Origin: an uncultured Collinsella sp.
Lineage (GTDB): Bacteria > Actinomycetota > Coriobacteriia > Coriobacteriales > Coriobacteriaceae
Length of the DNA stretch: 64,000 bases
Reading direction: 5' to 3'
Assembly (NCBI GenBank): GCA_958452935.1
Contig: CAUDVX010000002.1
Location: forward strand, 99,315 to 163,314
Each line of letters opens with the position of its first letter. The first letter of the stretch is position 1. Below are positions 43,403 to 53,043 of this stretch, piece after piece. A program made the position numbers and the translations under genes. Under the pieces are notes generated by a model. That model saw only the letters and a list, made by a program, of their open reading frames with translations. It was not told where the DNA came from and ran no database searches.

Positions 43403-44446
43403 ATGGAAAAGCTCGATGTTGTGAATGCGGCGCTTGCCGCTCTGCGTGCTGGCGAGACGTGCGAACTCGTGGTCGTGGCCGGCACGGCAGGGTCATCGCC
43501 GCGCGGCGTGGGCGCCTGGATGGCCGTCTTTGCCGATGGCAGCCAAGCGGGCACTATCGGCGGCGGCAAGATTGAGCTCTTTGCGCTGAACGAGGCGCGC
43601 GAGCTCCTGAGCGCGGGACAGTCACGCCTGGTCCGCTACACCATGGGCGGCGAGAACTCCGATACCGGCATGATCTGCGGCGGAGCCATCTGCCTGTGCT
43701 ACCTGCATCTGGATGTATCGCAGGTGCCGTTGTTCCAGAAAATTGCCGACGTCTTGGCGTATCGACGCATCGGCGACTTCGTCATCGACTTTGAACCGTT
43801 TATCGCGAGCGCACTCGAGGGCGATGTGGCCGAGTACCATGGCGAGGAATCGCGCCGCACCATTGCGGGCTGCCCCGGGCTTTCGCTGGTGGAGGAGGGG
43901 AGTGGGGTCACCTACACCAACGCAGCCTCCGAGATTCCCGCGGCGCACATTGAGACGCTCTGCCCCGAGGGCCTGACCTACATCTTTGGCTGCGGACATG
44001 TGGGCGCTGCGACGGCGCGCGTGCTCACGGCGGCGGGCTTTGCCGTCGTGGCGTGCGACGACCGCCCCGGCACGCTGACCCCCGATTGGGTGCCCGGTGT
44101 CTACGATTGTCGCCTGGTCGATTACAAGAACCTGAGCGAGCTGTGTCCCATCGGCCCGCGCGACTTGGTGGTCGTGGCCACAGCGGGCCACAAGTCCGAT
44201 ATCGACGTGGTGATTCAGGCCATGCGCGCCAAACCCGCCTATCTGGGCTGCTTGGGCTCGCGCCGCAAGACTGCCTTTGTGCGCGCCCGCCTGGAGCAGG
44301 AGGGCTTTACGCAGGACCAGATCGACGAGCTGCACCTGCCGATCGGCGTCGCCATCGAGGCTGAGGACCCCGAGGAGATCGCCATCTCCATAGCCGCCGA
44401 GATGATCCACCTGCGCCGCACCAAACTCGTCCCCCGCAAACGCTAA
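43403..44446 (+). CDS. xdhC: XdhC/CoxI family molybdenum hydroxylase maturation protein
   Basis: 347 residues. The N-terminal XdhC domain carries GSSPRGVGAWMAV, GTIGGGKIE and MICGGAICL. The C-terminal Rossmann domain begins at YIFGCGHVGAATA and includes LGCLGSRRKTAF. XdhC binds molybdenum cofactor, helps sulfuration and delivers it to the dehydrogenase. With yqeB it completes the maturation set for XdhD. TAGGAAG lies just before ATG 43403. It is the last non-ribosomal gene before rplE; a 67-bp hairpin element follows. Confidence 0.9.
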   Translation: MEKLDVVNAALAALRAGETCELVVVAGTAGSSPRGVGAWMAVFADGSQAGTIGGGKIELFALNEARELLSAGQSRLVRYTMGGENSDTGMICGGAICLCYLHLDVSQVPLFQKIADVLAYRRIGDFVIDFEPFIASALEGDVAEYHGEESRRTIAGCPGLSLVEEGSGVTYTNAASEIPAAHIETLCPEGLTYIFGCGHVGAATARVLTAAGFAVVACDDRPGTLTPDWVPGVYDCRLVDYKNLSELCPIGPRDLVVVATAGHKSDIDVVIQAMRAKPAYLGCLGSRRKTAFVRARLEQEGFTQDQIDELHLPIGVAIEAEDPEEIAISIAAEMIHLRRTKLVPRKR

Positions 44447-44464
44447 TCGCATCCCCACCAATTA

Positions 44465-44531
44465 AGTTGCGGTGAAATACGGATTGTTTAAGCCTGTTAG
44501 GCCGCCAAACAGTCCCTATTTCACCGCAACT
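44465..44531. repeat. 67-bp hairpin element, copy 2
   Basis: Arms of 15 bases (AGTTGCGGTGAAATA and its complement) plus an inner imperfect stem (GGATTGTTT/AAACAGTCC). Same total length as the copies at 41670 and 63051. It marks the junction between the catabolic block and the second ribosomal block. Confidence 0.88.
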
Positions 44532-44593
44532 GCTTTTCGGGATCCATTTGTGCGGGGGAGTTGTGGAGTTGTGCAGGCAGACGAGGTTTTTCT

Positions 44594-44621
44594 GGAAATA
44601 CGCACCCAATGCGCGTATAGT
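44594..44621 (+). promoter_or_regulatory. Likely promoter of the rplE operon
   Basis: GCGCGTATAGT contains a TATAGT -10 (44616-44621) about 140 bases before rplE, in a context (TACGC..CC....GTATA) like the rplC promoter. No clear -35 is seen. The rest of the leader shows no obvious structure. Confidence 0.5.
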
Positions 44622-44758
44622 ACCGATTGTTTTGTCGGCTCCTGCTGCGTCGAGTCCAAACCGCGAAATGCCATGAGCGGCGCGGATGCAGCCAGGAGGC
44701 ACGAGGACAACCCATCGTGGCCACGCCCCGTGCTTAAAACCCCAAGAAGGAGTGAAAA

Positions 44759-45316
44759 ATGGCAGAAGAGAAGTATGTGCCGCGTCTGAAGACCAAGTAC
44801 AACAACGAGGTCAAGCAGCAGCTTCAGGACAAGTTCCAGTACGAGAACGTCATGATGATCCCCAAGTTTGAGAAGATCGTCGTGAACATGGGTGTCGGCG
44901 AGGCCGCTACCGATTCCAAGGCCATCGACGGTGCCGTGCGCGACCTGCGCGCCATCACCGGCCAGCAGCCGATGATCACCCGTGCCCGCAAGTCCATCGC
45001 TACCTTCCGCCTGCGCGCTGGTATGCCGATCGGCTGCAAGGTTACCCTGCGTGGCGACCGTATGTGGGAGTTCTTCGATCGTCTGACCTCCGTCGCGATC
45101 CCCCGTATCCGCGACTTCCGCGGCATCTCCGCCAAGAGCTTCGACGGCCGTGGTAACTTCTCCATGGGCGTCACCGAGCAGCTCATCTTCCCCGAGATCG
45201 ACTTCGATTCCGTCGATCACCAGCGTGGTATGGACATCACTTTCGTGACCACCGCCAACACCGATGAGGAGGCCAAGGCCCTTCTGGACGCCTTCGGTTT
45301 CCCGTTCAAGAAATAG
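44759..45316 (+). CDS. rplE: 50S ribosomal protein L5
   Basis: 185 residues with [27 protein letters not shown] and [19 protein letters not shown]5 binds 5S rRNA and contacts S13 in the intersubunit bridge. AAGAAGGAG precedes ATG 44759. In most bacteria rplE follows rplX directly; here it starts the second block with its own leader. A hairpin (CGCCGTTCCC/GGGGGCGGCG) lies in the gap before rpsN. Confidence 0.97.
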   Translation: MAEEKYVPRLKTKYNNEVKQQLQDKFQYENVMMIPKFEKIVVNMGVGEAATDSKAIDGAVRDLRAITGQQPMITRARKSIATFRLRAGMPIGCKVTLRGDRMWEFFDRLTSVAIPRIRDFRGISAKSFDGRGNFSMGVTEQLIFPEIDFDSVDHQRGMDITFVTTANTDEEAKALLDAFGFPFKK

Positions 45317-45395
45317 GTTCACCTGCCCTATAAGCGCCGTTCCCACAAGGGGGCGGCGTTTGGGGCGAACAATACTCTATGTGAGGAGGATATAA

Positions 45396-45581
45396 GTGGC
45401 TAAGACATCGATGATCGTCAAGTGCAATCGCAAGCAGAAGTTCTCTACTCGTGAGTACACGCGCTGCCAGCGCTGCGGCCGTCCGCACTCTGTGTACCGC
45501 AAGTTCGGCCTGTGCCGTGTCTGCTTCCGTGAGCTTGCACTCAAGGGCGAGCTTCCCGGCGTTAAGAAGGCCAGCTGGTAA
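45396..45581 (+). CDS. rpsN: 30S ribosomal protein S14, zinc-binding type
   Basis: 61 residues, the short zinc-ribbon form (C+ type), with [20 protein letters not shown]. The four Cys are intact. The start is GTG 45396 with GAGGAGG just before it. S14 assembles late into the 30S head. Confidence 0.96.
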   Translation: MAKTSMIVKCNRKQKFSTREYTRCQRCGRPHSVYRKFGLCRVCFRELALKGELPGVKKASW

Positions 45582-45700
45582 GTCACTACCAGCGTTTCAA
45601 GCATCCGTTTGGAACAGGGAAAACGCGCTAGTTAGGCTTTGCCGTTAAGGGCGGCGAAGAACCAAGAGCACGTGTTCATCAAGAACGAAGGAGAATCTGT

Positions 45701-46099
45701 ATGAACCTTACAGACCCGATCGCAGATATGCTTACGCGCATCCGTAACGCTAACTCTGTGAACAAGGCCACGGTCTCCATGCCGAGCAGCAAGAAGCTCG
45801 TCGAGATCGCTCGTGTTCTGCACGAGGAGGGCTACATCGAGGGCTACGATGTCGAGGACACCGTTCCCCAGAAGACTCTGCACATCACGCTTAAGTATGG
45901 TCCCAAGAAGGCTAAGGTCATCAACGGCATCCGCCGCATTTCCAAGCCGGGCCTGCGTAAGTACACCGGCGTTGCCGACATGCCCCGCGTCCGCGGTGGC
46001 CTTGGTACCGCCATTATTTCCACCAGCCATGGCGTCATGACCGACCGCGATGCTCGCAAGCACAACGTCGGCGGCGAGATCATCGCTTACGTCTGGTAA
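45701..46099 (+). CDS. rpsH: 30S ribosomal protein S8
   Basis: 132 residues with [14 protein letters not shown] and the C-terminal [24 protein letters not shown] end. S8 is a primary 16S rRNA binder; in E. coli it is the spc operon repressor, acting near rplE. GAAGGAGAA precedes ATG 45701. Confidence 0.97.
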   Translation: MNLTDPIADMLTRIRNANSVNKATVSMPSSKKLVEIARVLHEEGYIEGYDVEDTVPQKTLHITLKYGPKKAKVINGIRRISKPGLRKYTGVADMPRVRGGLGTAIISTSHGVMTDRDARKHNVGGEIIAYVW

Positions 46100-46132
46100 T
46101 TCGCTCGGTAGGTAGAAGGAAAGGAGATCACC

Positions 46133-46669
46133 GTGTCTCGTATCGGTAATAAGCCTGTCCAGATTCCCGCCGGAGTCGAAGTGGCAGTCAACGGCAACAA
46201 CGTTGTCGTCAAGGGCCCCAAGGGCCAGCTCAAGCTCGATGTCTTTGAAAAGCTCGCTATCAACGTCGAGGACAACGTCCTCACCGTTTCCCGTCCCGAC
46301 GACGAGCGTGAGACCCGTGCCCGCCACGGCCTCACCCGCGCCCTCATCCACAACATGGTTGTTGGCGTTTCCGAGGGCTTCGAGAAGAAGCTCGAGCTCG
46401 CCGGCGTCGGTTACCGCGTGCAGCAGAAGGGCAAGAACCTCGAGTTCTCCCTGGGCTTCTCGCACCCCGTGATCGTCGAGGCTCCCGAGGGCATCACCTT
46501 CGAGGTTCCCGACAACACCCACGTGAACGTCAAGGGTATCAACAAGCAGCAGGTCGGTCAGATCGCCGCTGAGATCCGCGGTCATCGTCCTCCCGAGCCT
46601 TACAAGGGCAAGGGTATCCACTATGTTGGCGAGCACATCCGCCGCAAGCTGGGTAAGGCCGCCAAGTAG
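46133..46669 (+). CDS. rplF: 50S ribosomal protein L6
   Basis: 178 residues. [16 protein letters not shown] at the start and the C-terminal [18 protein letters not shown] are diagnostic; two L6 repeats are visible. The start is GTG 46133 after AAGGAGA. L6 sits near the sarcin-ricin loop. A CAGCACC/GGTGCTG hairpin lies in the 75-base spacer to rplR. Confidence 0.97.
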   Translation: MSRIGNKPVQIPAGVEVAVNGNNVVVKGPKGQLKLDVFEKLAINVEDNVLTVSRPDDERETRARHGLTRALIHNMVVGVSEGFEKKLELAGVGYRVQQKGKNLEFSLGFSHPVIVEAPEGITFEVPDNTHVNVKGINKQQVGQIAAEIRGHRPPEPYKGKGIHYVGEHIRRKLGKAAK

Positions 46670-46744
46670 TCGTAACCGACTCACTCGCATAAGACCAGCA
46701 CCCCGTCAGGTGCTGGCAAGATCAACCTTTTTAGGAGTTTACGT

Positions 46745-47113
46745 ATGAACAAGCATAAGGCGAAGCTGGAAGGCCTCAAGCGTCGTCAGCGTCGTGTTCG
46801 CGGCAAGGTCTCGGGTACCGCCGAGCGTCCGCGTCTTCGCGTGACCCGTACTAACGCCAACATCTATGCCCAGATCATCGACGACAGCAAGGGCTCCAGC
46901 CTGACGCTCGTCTCTGCCTCGACCCTCGAGGCCGAGTTCAAGGGCACCCACACCTCGAACAAGGAGGCTGCGGAGAAGGTCGGTCAGCTCGTTGGCAAGC
47001 GCGCCATCGAGGCCGGCATCACCAAGGTCGCCTTCGATCGCGGTGGCCGTATCTACCATGGCCGCGTCAAGGCCCTCGCCGACGGTGCTCGTGCCGCCGG
47101 TCTCGAGTTCTAG
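46745..47113 (+). CDS. rplR: 50S ribosomal protein L18
   Basis: 122 residues with [19 protein letters not shown] and the C-terminal [27 protein letters not shown]18 binds 5S rRNA together with L5 and L25. TAGGAG precedes ATG 46745; rpsE begins 14 bases after its stop. Confidence 0.97.
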   Translation: MNKHKAKLEGLKRRQRRVRGKVSGTAERPRLRVTRTNANIYAQIIDDSKGSSLTLVSASTLEAEFKGTHTSNKEAAEKVGQLVGKRAIEAGITKVAFDRGGRIYHGRVKALADGARAAGLEF

Positions 47114-47127
47114 GAGGTATGTAGCAC

Positions 47128-47652
47128 ATGGCTCGTAATCAGAAGCAGCAGCGCGAGGCCTCCGAGTTCGAGGAGCGCGTCGTTTACATCAACCGCGTGT
47201 CGAAGACCGTCAAGGGTGGTCGTCGCATGAGCCTCGTCGCTCTCGTCGTCGTTGGCGACGGCAAGGGCAACGTCGGCGTTGGCATGGGCAAGTCCGCTGA
47301 GGTGCCCCTGGCCATCTCCAAGGCGTCTCTCGATGCCAAGAAGAACATGTTCCACGTGCCGGTGACCGATCAGGGCACCATCCCGCACGAGGTTCTCGGT
47401 CACTTTGGTGCCGGCCGCATCATCATCAAGCCCGCTGTCGAGGGTACCGGCGTTATCGCCGGCGGCGCTGTGCGTCCCCTCTTTGAGCTTGCTGGCATCA
47501 AGAACGTCCTGTCCAAGTCCCTCGGTACCGACAACGGCCTCAACATCATAAAGGCTGCCGTCGAGGGCCTCAAGGAGCTCTCCAGCCCTGAGGACGTCGC
47601 GGCTCGCCGTGGCCTGACGGTCTCCGAGATGTTCGTCGGTAAGGAGAACTAA
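47128..47652 (+). CDS. rpsE: 30S ribosomal protein S5
   Basis: 174 residues. [19 protein letters not shown] and the [21 protein letters not shown] segment identify S5, which shapes decoding fidelity at the mRNA entry. TAGGAGG precedes ATG 47128. rpmD starts 2 bases after the stop. Confidence 0.97.
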   Translation: MARNQKQQREASEFEERVVYINRVSKTVKGGRRMSLVALVVVGDGKGNVGVGMGKSAEVPLAISKASLDAKKNMFHVPVTDQGTIPHEVLGHFGAGRIIIKPAVEGTGVIAGGAVRPLFELAGIKNVLSKSLGTDNGLNIIKAAVEGLKELSSPEDVAARRGLTVSEMFVGKEN

Positions 47653-47654
47653 GC

Positions 47655-47837
47655 ATGGCTGACACCATCAAGATCAAGCAGGTCCGCAGCACCAACGGTT
47701 GCAAGCAGGATCAGGTCCGTACTGTCCGTGCCCTCGGTCTCCACAGGATCCGCGAGGTTCGCGAGATTGCTGACAACGAGTCCGTCCGCGGCATGATCTT
47801 CAAGGTCAAGCACCTTGTCGAGATTGTAGAGGAGTAG
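47655..47837 (+). CDS. rpmD: 50S ribosomal protein L30
   Basis: 60 residues with IKIKQVRSTNGCKQDQ, RTVRALGL and the NESVRGMIFKVKHLV end, the classic L30 fold. AAGGAGA lies inside the end of rpsE. rplO follows after 3 bases. Confidence 0.96.
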   Translation: MADTIKIKQVRSTNGCKQDQVRTVRALGLHRIREVREIADNESVRGMIFKVKHLVEIVEE

Positions 47838-47840
47838 CAA

Positions 47841-48290
47841 ATGCAGCTTCACGATCTTACTCCCGCGCCCGGTTCCACCAAGAACCGCAAGCGCGTCGGC
47901 CGTGGCAATTCTTCGGGTCACGGCACCACTTCTGGCCGCGGCCAGAAGGGCCAGGGTTCCCGCTCTGGTGGCACCAAGGGTGCCGGCTTCGAGGGTGGCC
48001 AGACTCCGCTGGCTATGCGCCTGCCCAAGCTTCCGGGCTTCCGCAACCCCCGTCGTATCGAGTACACCGCTGTCAACGTCGAGCGTCTCGAGCGTAAGTT
48101 CGAGAACGGCGCTGTGATTGATGGCGCCGCTCTTAAGGCCGCTCGCATCACCAAGAGCGAGTTCGAGCCCGTCAAGGTGCTCGGCAATGGTGAGCTCACC
48201 AAGAAGTTCACGGTCAAGGTCGACAAGGTCAGCGCCTCTGCGCAGGCCAAGATCGAGGCCGCCGGCGGAAAGGTCGAGCTGCCGTGCTAA
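47841..48290 (+). CDS. rplO: 50S ribosomal protein L15
   Basis: 149 residues. [20 protein letters not shown] and GQKSRSG-like glycine-rich N-terminus, then [20 protein letters not shown]15 is a late assembly protein of the 50S. GAGGAG lies just before ATG 47841. Its stop overlaps the start of secY by 7 bases. Confidence 0.97.
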   Translation: MQLHDLTPAPGSTKNRKRVGRGNSSGHGTTSGRGQKGQGSRSGGTKGAGFEGGQTPLAMRLPKLPGFRNPRRIEYTAVNVERLERKFENGAVIDGAALKAARITKSEFEPVKVLGNGELTKKFTVKVDKVSASAQAKIEAAGGKVELPC

Positions 48291-49570
48291 ATGGTCTTAA
48301 GAATGCTTTCCGCATCAAAGAACTGCGCGAAAAGATTCTTTTTACCATAGCTATGCTCGTCGTGTACCGCATTGGTGCGCACGTTCCTGTGCCCGGCATT
48401 CCCTTCCAGGGGATGCTGGGCCTTTTCTCGACCGGGAGCAACTCGGTCGCCGCAGGTGCTATGGCCCTCCTGAATCTTTTCTCTGGTGGCGCGTTGAGCT
48501 ATGTCTCGGTGTTCTCTTTGGGCATCATGCCGTACATCACGAGCTCGATTATCCTCCAGATGCTCCAGGCCGTCGTGCCTTCCCTGCATGAGCTTGCCCG
48601 CGAGGGCGAGGTCGGTCAGACCAAGATTACGCAGTATTCGCGTTACCTCACCTTGGCTCTGGCTATCCTCAACTCCGTGGGTTACCTCTTCCTCTTTAAG
48701 AGCTTCGGCATTAGCTTCAACGGTGCCGGTGCTCCCGAGATCATCTTTGACCTCATGATCGTCGGTACGCTCACCGCGGGCGCCATGCTGATCATGTGGA
48801 TTGGTGAGCTCATCACCCAGCGTGGTATCGGCAATGGCATGTCGCTGATCATCTTCGCGAACATCATGGCCGGTCTTCCGCAGGCGATCTTCTCCAGCAC
48901 CGAGGGTAACGCCGGTGGCATCATCACCATGGTGATCATCTGCGCCATCATCTTGCTGGTCATCCCGCTGATCGTTTTCCTTGAGCGCGGCCAGCGCCGC
49001 ATCCCGGTCTCTTACGCCAAGCGCGTCGTGGGCCGTCGCATGATGGGTGGCCAGACCACCTACTTGCCCATCAAGGTCAACACCGCGGGCGTCGTGCCGA
49101 TCATCTTCGCTTCGGCGCTGCTGTACTTCCCGGCTCAGATTGCTGTGTTCTTCCCCGGCATCGGCTGGATTCAGGCAGTTGCCTCTGCGCTTTCGACCGG
49201 TTGGCTCAACTGGGTGCTTAATGTTGTCCTCATCGTGTTCTTCGCGTACTTCTACACCTCCATGGTGTTCAACCCCGATGACACGGCCGACAACCTTAAG
49301 AAGCAGGGCGGCTTTATTCCGGGCGTCCGTCCGGGCAGGGCTACCGCGGCCTACATCAAGAACGCGCTCAACAAGATTACGCTTCCCAGCGCTGTCTTCT
49401 TGGCGCTCATCGCCATCGTGCCTTCGATTATCTTCTCCTTCACGGGTAACCATCTGATCCAGGCATTTGGCGGCACGTCCATCCTCATCATGGTCGGCGT
49501 CGTGCTCGACACGGTCGATAAGCTCGAAGGCCAGATCAAGATGTATGATTACGATGGATTCTTTAAATAG
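48284..49570 (+). CDS. secY: Protein translocase subunit SecY
   Basis: 428 residues and ten predicted membrane helices. [28 protein letters not shown] (TM1), [14 protein letters not shown] and [11 protein letters not shown] are typical. SecY forms the protein-conducting channel with SecE and SecG and the motor SecA. The start is GTG 48284 inside rplO; an ATG at 48291 is out of frame. adk follows 18 bases on. Confidence 0.96.
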   Translation: MLNGLKNAFRIKELREKILFTIAMLVVYRIGAHVPVPGIPFQGMLGLFSTGSNSVAAGAMALLNLFSGGALSYVSVFSLGIMPYITSSIILQMLQAVVPSLHELAREGEVGQTKITQYSRYLTLALAILNSVGYLFLFKSFGISFNGAGAPEIIFDLMIVGTLTAGAMLIMWIGELITQRGIGNGMSLIIFANIMAGLPQAIFSSTEGNAGGIITMVIICAIILLVIPLIVFLERGQRRIPVSYAKRVVGRRMMGGQTTYLPIKVNTAGVVPIIFASALLYFPAQIAVFFPGIGWIQAVASALSTGWLNWVLNVVLIVFFAYFYTSMVFNPDDTADNLKKQGGFIPGVRPGRATAAYIKNALNKITLPSAVFLALIAIVPSIIFSFTGNHLIQAFGGTSILIMVGVVLDTVDKLEGQIKMYDYDGFFK

Positions 49571-49588
49571 GCTAGAGGAGGATTGCTC

Positions 49589-50215
49589 ATGAACCTCGTA
49601 TTGCTCGGAGCTCCGGGTGCCGGTAAGGGCACCGTCGCACAGGAGCTCGTCGCCGAGTTCGGCGTCGCTCACATTTCCACGGGCGACTTGCTGCGTGCTG
49701 CCGTCAAGGGTGGCACCGAGCTTGGTATTCAGGCTAAGAAGTACATGGACGCCGGCGAGCTCGTTCCCGACCAGCTCGTTATCGACCTTGTCAAGGAGCG
49801 CCTTGCCGCCGATGACGCCCAGCAGGGCTTCATCCTCGATGGCTTCCCGCGCAACACCGCCCAGGCCGTGACGCTCGATTCCGAGCTCTCCGCCATGGGT
49901 CGCGAGATTGACTGCGCCCTTCTGGTCGACGTGGCCCCCGAGGTCATCATCGACCGTCTGTCTTCGCGTCGCACCTGCCGCGCCTGCGGTTACACCGGCA
50001 CTGCTGCCGATGCCACCTGCCCCAAGTGTGGTGGCGAGATGTATCAGCGCGACGACGACAAGCCCGAGACCATTAAGAACCGTCTCGACGTTTACGAGAA
50101 GTCCACGAGCCCGCTCGTCGACTACTATCGTGGCCAGGGTCTGCTCAAGTCGGTCAACGGTGACCAGGCTCGCGAGACCGTGTACGGGGATGTCAAAGAG
50201 GCTCTCGGTCTATGA
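49589..50215 (+). CDS. adk: Adenylate kinase with zinc-binding lid
   Basis: 208 residues. P-loop GAPGAGKGT at residues 7-15, GFPRNTAQA, and a lid with Cys4 (CRACGYTG..CPKCGG), the zinc form found in Gram-positive bacteria. It interconverts ATP+AMP and 2 ADP. ATG 49589 is used because AGAGGAGGA lies upstream. Its stop overlaps the map start by 4 bases (ATGA). Confidence 0.96.
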   Translation: MNLVLLGAPGAGKGTVAQELVAEFGVAHISTGDLLRAAVKGGTELGIQAKKYMDAGELVPDQLVIDLVKERLAADDAQQGFILDGFPRNTAQAVTLDSELSAMGREIDCALLVDVAPEVIIDRLSSRRTCRACGYTGTAADATCPKCGGEMYQRDDDKPETIKNRLDVYEKSTSPLVDYYRGQGLLKSVNGDQARETVYGDVKEALGL

Positions 50216-51000
50216 TCAAGATTAAGTCTGCAACGCAAATCGAGCAGATGAAGAAGGCAGGAGCGCTATCTAAGATGGCGCTCCGCCACGTTGGGGCCAT
50301 GGTTCGCCCTGGTGTTTCGACCTTTGAGCTTGATCAGCTTGCGGAGCAGATTATCCGCATGCATGGTGGCACCCCGGCCTTTAAGGGCTACGGCGGGTTC
50401 CCCGGTACCATCTGTGCATCGATTAACGATGCCGTGGTGCACGGTATTCCCAATCCCGACATGATTCTGCGTGATGGCGATATCATCTCCATCGATACGG
50501 GAGCCGTTGTCGACGGTTGGGTCGGAGATAACGCTTGGACGTTTTTCGTCGGTACCCCCACGCCCGAGGCCAAGGCCCTGTGTGAGGTTACGCGCGATTG
50601 CCTTAAGGCTGCAATCGAGCAGGCTGTTCCCGGTAACCATATTGGGGACATTGGTTATGCCGTCCAGTCCCTCGCCGAGTCTCACGGCTATGGCGTGCTT
50701 CGCGATTATGTGGGGCACGGTATTGGCCATGTGATGCACGAGGACCCCAACGTTCCGAATTACGGAAAGAAGGGGAGGGGCGTTCGTCTCCAGGCCGGTA
50801 TGGTCATTGCCATCGAGCCGATGGTTACGATGGGATCCAATCATGTGAGCACGGGCTCCGATGGTTGGATCGTCACAACTAACGACCACCTGCCCGCCGC
50901 GCACTACGAGAACACCGTCGCCATCACCGATGACGGCCCGGTGATTCTCACCACCGACGCGCAAGGATCCTGGTGTTCGCTCCAGGGCGGAGAAATGTAA
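50212..51000 (+). CDS. map: Methionine aminopeptidase, type I
   Basis: 262 residues. Metal ligands are in SIDTGAVVDGWVGD (Asp pair), GHGIGHVMHE (His) and the late Glu residues (AIEPMV, ENTVAI). Map removes the N-terminal Met from new proteins and needs Co2+, Fe2+ or Mn2+. It overlaps adk and ends about 105 bases before infA. Confidence 0.95.
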   Translation: MIKIKSATQIEQMKKAGALSKMALRHVGAMVRPGVSTFELDQLAEQIIRMHGGTPAFKGYGGFPGTICASINDAVVHGIPNPDMILRDGDIISIDTGAVVDGWVGDNAWTFFVGTPTPEAKALCEVTRDCLKAAIEQAVPGNHIGDIGYAVQSLAESHGYGVLRDYVGHGIGHVMHEDPNVPNYGKKGRGVRLQAGMVIAIEPMVTMGSNHVSTGSDGWIVTTNDHLPAAHYENTVAITDDGPVILTTDAQGSWCSLQGGEM

Positions 51001-51036
51001 CAAGTTCCACGTAGTTGTGGAGCCATTACGAAGTTA

Positions 51037-51065
51037 TTACGATGCGTGCATACGTGTTGTAGAAT
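51037..51065 (+). promoter_or_regulatory. Promoter for infA
   Basis: TTACGA (51037-51042), a 17-base spacer and TAGAAT (51060-51065) lie 40 bases before infA. It is the clearest sigma70-type promoter inside the ribosomal block and would start the infA-rplQ transcript. Confidence 0.65.
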
Positions 51066-51104
51066 ACTCAATCGCTGTCGTTTTCTAGAGAAAGATGATT
51101 GCTT

Positions 51105-51323
51105 GTGAAGAAGGAAGACGCAATTGAGCTCGAGGGTACGGTAAAGGAACCGCTGCCCAACGCCATGTTTAAGGTTGAGCTCGAGAACGGTCATTCGGTT
51201 CTGTGCAACATTTCTGGCAAGATCCGAATGAATTACATCCGTATTCTCCCCGGTGACAGGGTTGTCGTGGAGCTTTCCCCGTACGACCTGACCCGCGGCC
51301 GCATCACCTATCGCTATAAATAG
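51105..51323 (+). CDS. infA: Translation initiation factor IF-1
   Basis: 72 residues when started at GTG 51105, exactly the family length. [38 protein letters not shown] and RGRITYRYK are classic IF-1 segments. IF-1 blocks the A site during initiation. A TTG six bases upstream is in frame but would add two residues. The ribosome site is weak (AGAAAGA). Confidence 0.95.
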   Translation: MKKEDAIELEGTVKEPLPNAMFKVELENGHSVLCNISGKIRMNYIRILPGDRVVVELSPYDLTRGRITYRYK

Positions 51324-51473
51324 CGGCACGCATACACGCACTCCTTTTCCGACTGCAGGCTTAGCTCAACCTACGGTCGGATTGTGTGTGAAGACCAGCC
51401 ATAGTTTTAAACGCCTGCGGCTGGGCGAGTAGATAGTAGGGAAGTAGTTTGAGCGCTACCGAAAGGAAGAACG

Positions 51474-51587
51474 ATGAAGGTACGTCCTTCGGTCAAGAAG
51501 ATGTGCGATAAGTGCAAAATCATTAGGCGCCATGGCAAGGTCCTCGTTATTTGCGAGAACCCCCGTCATAAGCAGCGTCAGGGTTAA
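51474..51587 (+). CDS. rpmJ: 50S ribosomal protein L36, zinc-binding type
   Basis: 37 residues. The sequence begins [17 protein letters not shown] and ends RHKQRQG, with Cys-x2-Cys, one later Cys and His: the zinc form. L36 lies in the 50S near the peptidyl-transferase base. AAAGGAAG precedes ATG 51474. rpsM begins 14 bases after its stop. Confidence 0.97.
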   Translation: MKVRPSVKKMCDKCKIIRRHGKVLVICENPRHKQRQG

Positions 51588-51601
51588 GAGAGGAGACTAC
51601 G

Positions 51602-51976
51602 TTGGCCCGTATTAATGGTGTCGACCTCCCGCGTGAGAAGCGCGTTGAGATCGGTCTGACCTACATTTACGGCATCGGCCGCACCACTGCGACGAAGATT
51701 TGCGTCGAGTGCAACGTTAACGTGGATACGCGCGTTAAGGACCTCACCGAGGATGAGGTTAACGCCATCCGCGATTATATCGACAAGAACCAGATCATGG
51801 TTGAGGGCGACCTCCGCCGTGAGCGCAACCAGAACGTCAAGCGCCTTATGGACATCGGCTGCAACCGCGGCCTTCGTCACCGCAAGGGCCTCCCGGTCCG
51901 CGGCCAGCGCACCCACACTAACGCTCGTACCCGCAAGGGCCCGAAGCGTCAGATCGGTGCTAAGAAGAAGAAATAA
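51602..51976 (+). CDS. rpsM: 30S ribosomal protein S13
   Basis: 124 residues with [18 protein letters not shown] and [18 protein letters not shown]13 sits at the 30S head and meets L5. The start is TTG 51602 with GAGGAGA before it; the family N-terminus fits this start. Confidence 0.96.
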   Translation: MARINGVDLPREKRVEIGLTYIYGIGRTTATKICVECNVNVDTRVKDLTEDEVNAIRDYIDKNQIMVEGDLRRERNQNVKRLMDIGCNRGLRHRKGLPVRGQRTHTNARTRKGPKRQIGAKKKK

Positions 51977-51990
51977 GGAGCGCTAGATAG

Positions 51991-52395
51991 ATGGCTACTG
52001 CTAAGAAGAACGTTCGCGCTGCCCGTCTGAAGCGCGCGGACCGTAAGAACATTTCCGTGGGCCAGGCTCACATTCGTTCTACGTTCAACAACACGATCGT
52101 TTCGATCACCGATCCCCAGGGCAACGTCATTTCCTGGAAGTCGGCTGGCCAGGTGGGCTTCAAGGGCTCCCGTAAGTCCACGCCGTTCGCTGCCCAGATG
52201 GCTGCCGAGGCTGCTGCCAAGCAGGCCATGGAGCACGGTATGAAGAAGGTTTCCGTCTTCGTCAAGGGCCCCGGCTCCGGTCGTGAGACCGCCATCCGCT
52301 CCCTCCAGGCTGCTGGCCTCGAGGTCTCGAGCATCCAGGACAAGACCCCCATTCCGCACAACGGCTGCCGCCCCAAGAAGCGTCGCCGCGTGTAA
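51991..52395 (+). CDS. rpsK: 30S ribosomal protein S11
   Basis: 134 residues. [18 protein letters not shown] and the C-terminal [13 protein letters not shown] identify S11, part of the 30S platform. AAGGAG lies about 14 bases before ATG 51991. rpsD follows after 19 bases. Confidence 0.97.
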   Translation: MATAKKNVRAARLKRADRKNISVGQAHIRSTFNNTIVSITDPQGNVISWKSAGQVGFKGSRKSTPFAAQMAAEAAAKQAMEHGMKKVSVFVKGPGSGRETAIRSLQAAGLEVSSIQDKTPIPHNGCRPKKRRRV

Positions 52396-52414
52396 CTGAA
52401 AGGATCGTATCAAT

Positions 52415-53011
52415 ATGGCAATCGACAGGACTCCTGTTCTTAAGCGCTGCCGTCAGCTCGGGATCGATCCCGCTGAGCTCGGTTACAGCAGCAAGAAGGA
52501 ATCTATCCGTCAGCCCAAGCGCCGTCGCAAGGAATCTGAGTACGGCATGCAGCTGCGCGAGAAGCAGAAGGTCAAGTTCATCTATGGCGTTCTGGAGAAG
52601 CAGTTCCACGGCTACTTCAACAAGGCCCGTAAGATGAACGGCGTCACCGGTGAGAACCTCATGATCATCCTTGAGTCTCGCCTCGACAACGTCGTCTTCC
52701 GTCTTGGCTTCGCCCGCACCCGCAAAGAGGCTCGTCAGTCCGTCCGTCACGGTCACTTCACCGTGAACGGCAAGCGCGTGGACATCCCGTCCTACCGCGT
52801 CAAGGCCGGCGACGTCGTCGCTGTCGGCGAGAAGTTCCGTGACCTCCTCCCCATCAAGGAGGCCCTGATTTCCTCCGAGCGTTTCGAGGTCCCTGGCTGG
52901 CTCGAGGTCGATATCGAGAAGCTGTCTGGTAACGTGCTCGCTCTGCCGACGCGTGAGCAGATCAGCGGTGATATCAACGAGCAGCTCATCGTCGAGCTCT
53001 ACTCTAAGTAG
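52415..53011 (+). CDS. rpsD: 30S ribosomal protein S4
   Basis: 198 residues. The N-terminal zinc cysteines of C+ forms are missing (a single Cys), so it is the C- type. The S4 RNA-binding domain begins at SRLDNVVFRLGFA and includes RQSVRHGHFTVNGK. S4 starts 30S assembly; it may also regulate its operon. AAAGGA precedes ATG 52415. Confidence 0.96.
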   Translation: MAIDRTPVLKRCRQLGIDPAELGYSSKKESIRQPKRRRKESEYGMQLREKQKVKFIYGVLEKQFHGYFNKARKMNGVTGENLMIILESRLDNVVFRLGFARTRKEARQSVRHGHFTVNGKRVDIPSYRVKAGDVVAVGEKFRDLLPIKEALISSERFEVPGWLEVDIEKLSGNVLALPTREQISGDINEQLIVELYSK

Positions 53012-53043
53012 TCCATCCGGGCTGCTGAGGCTGGAGGTAATAC

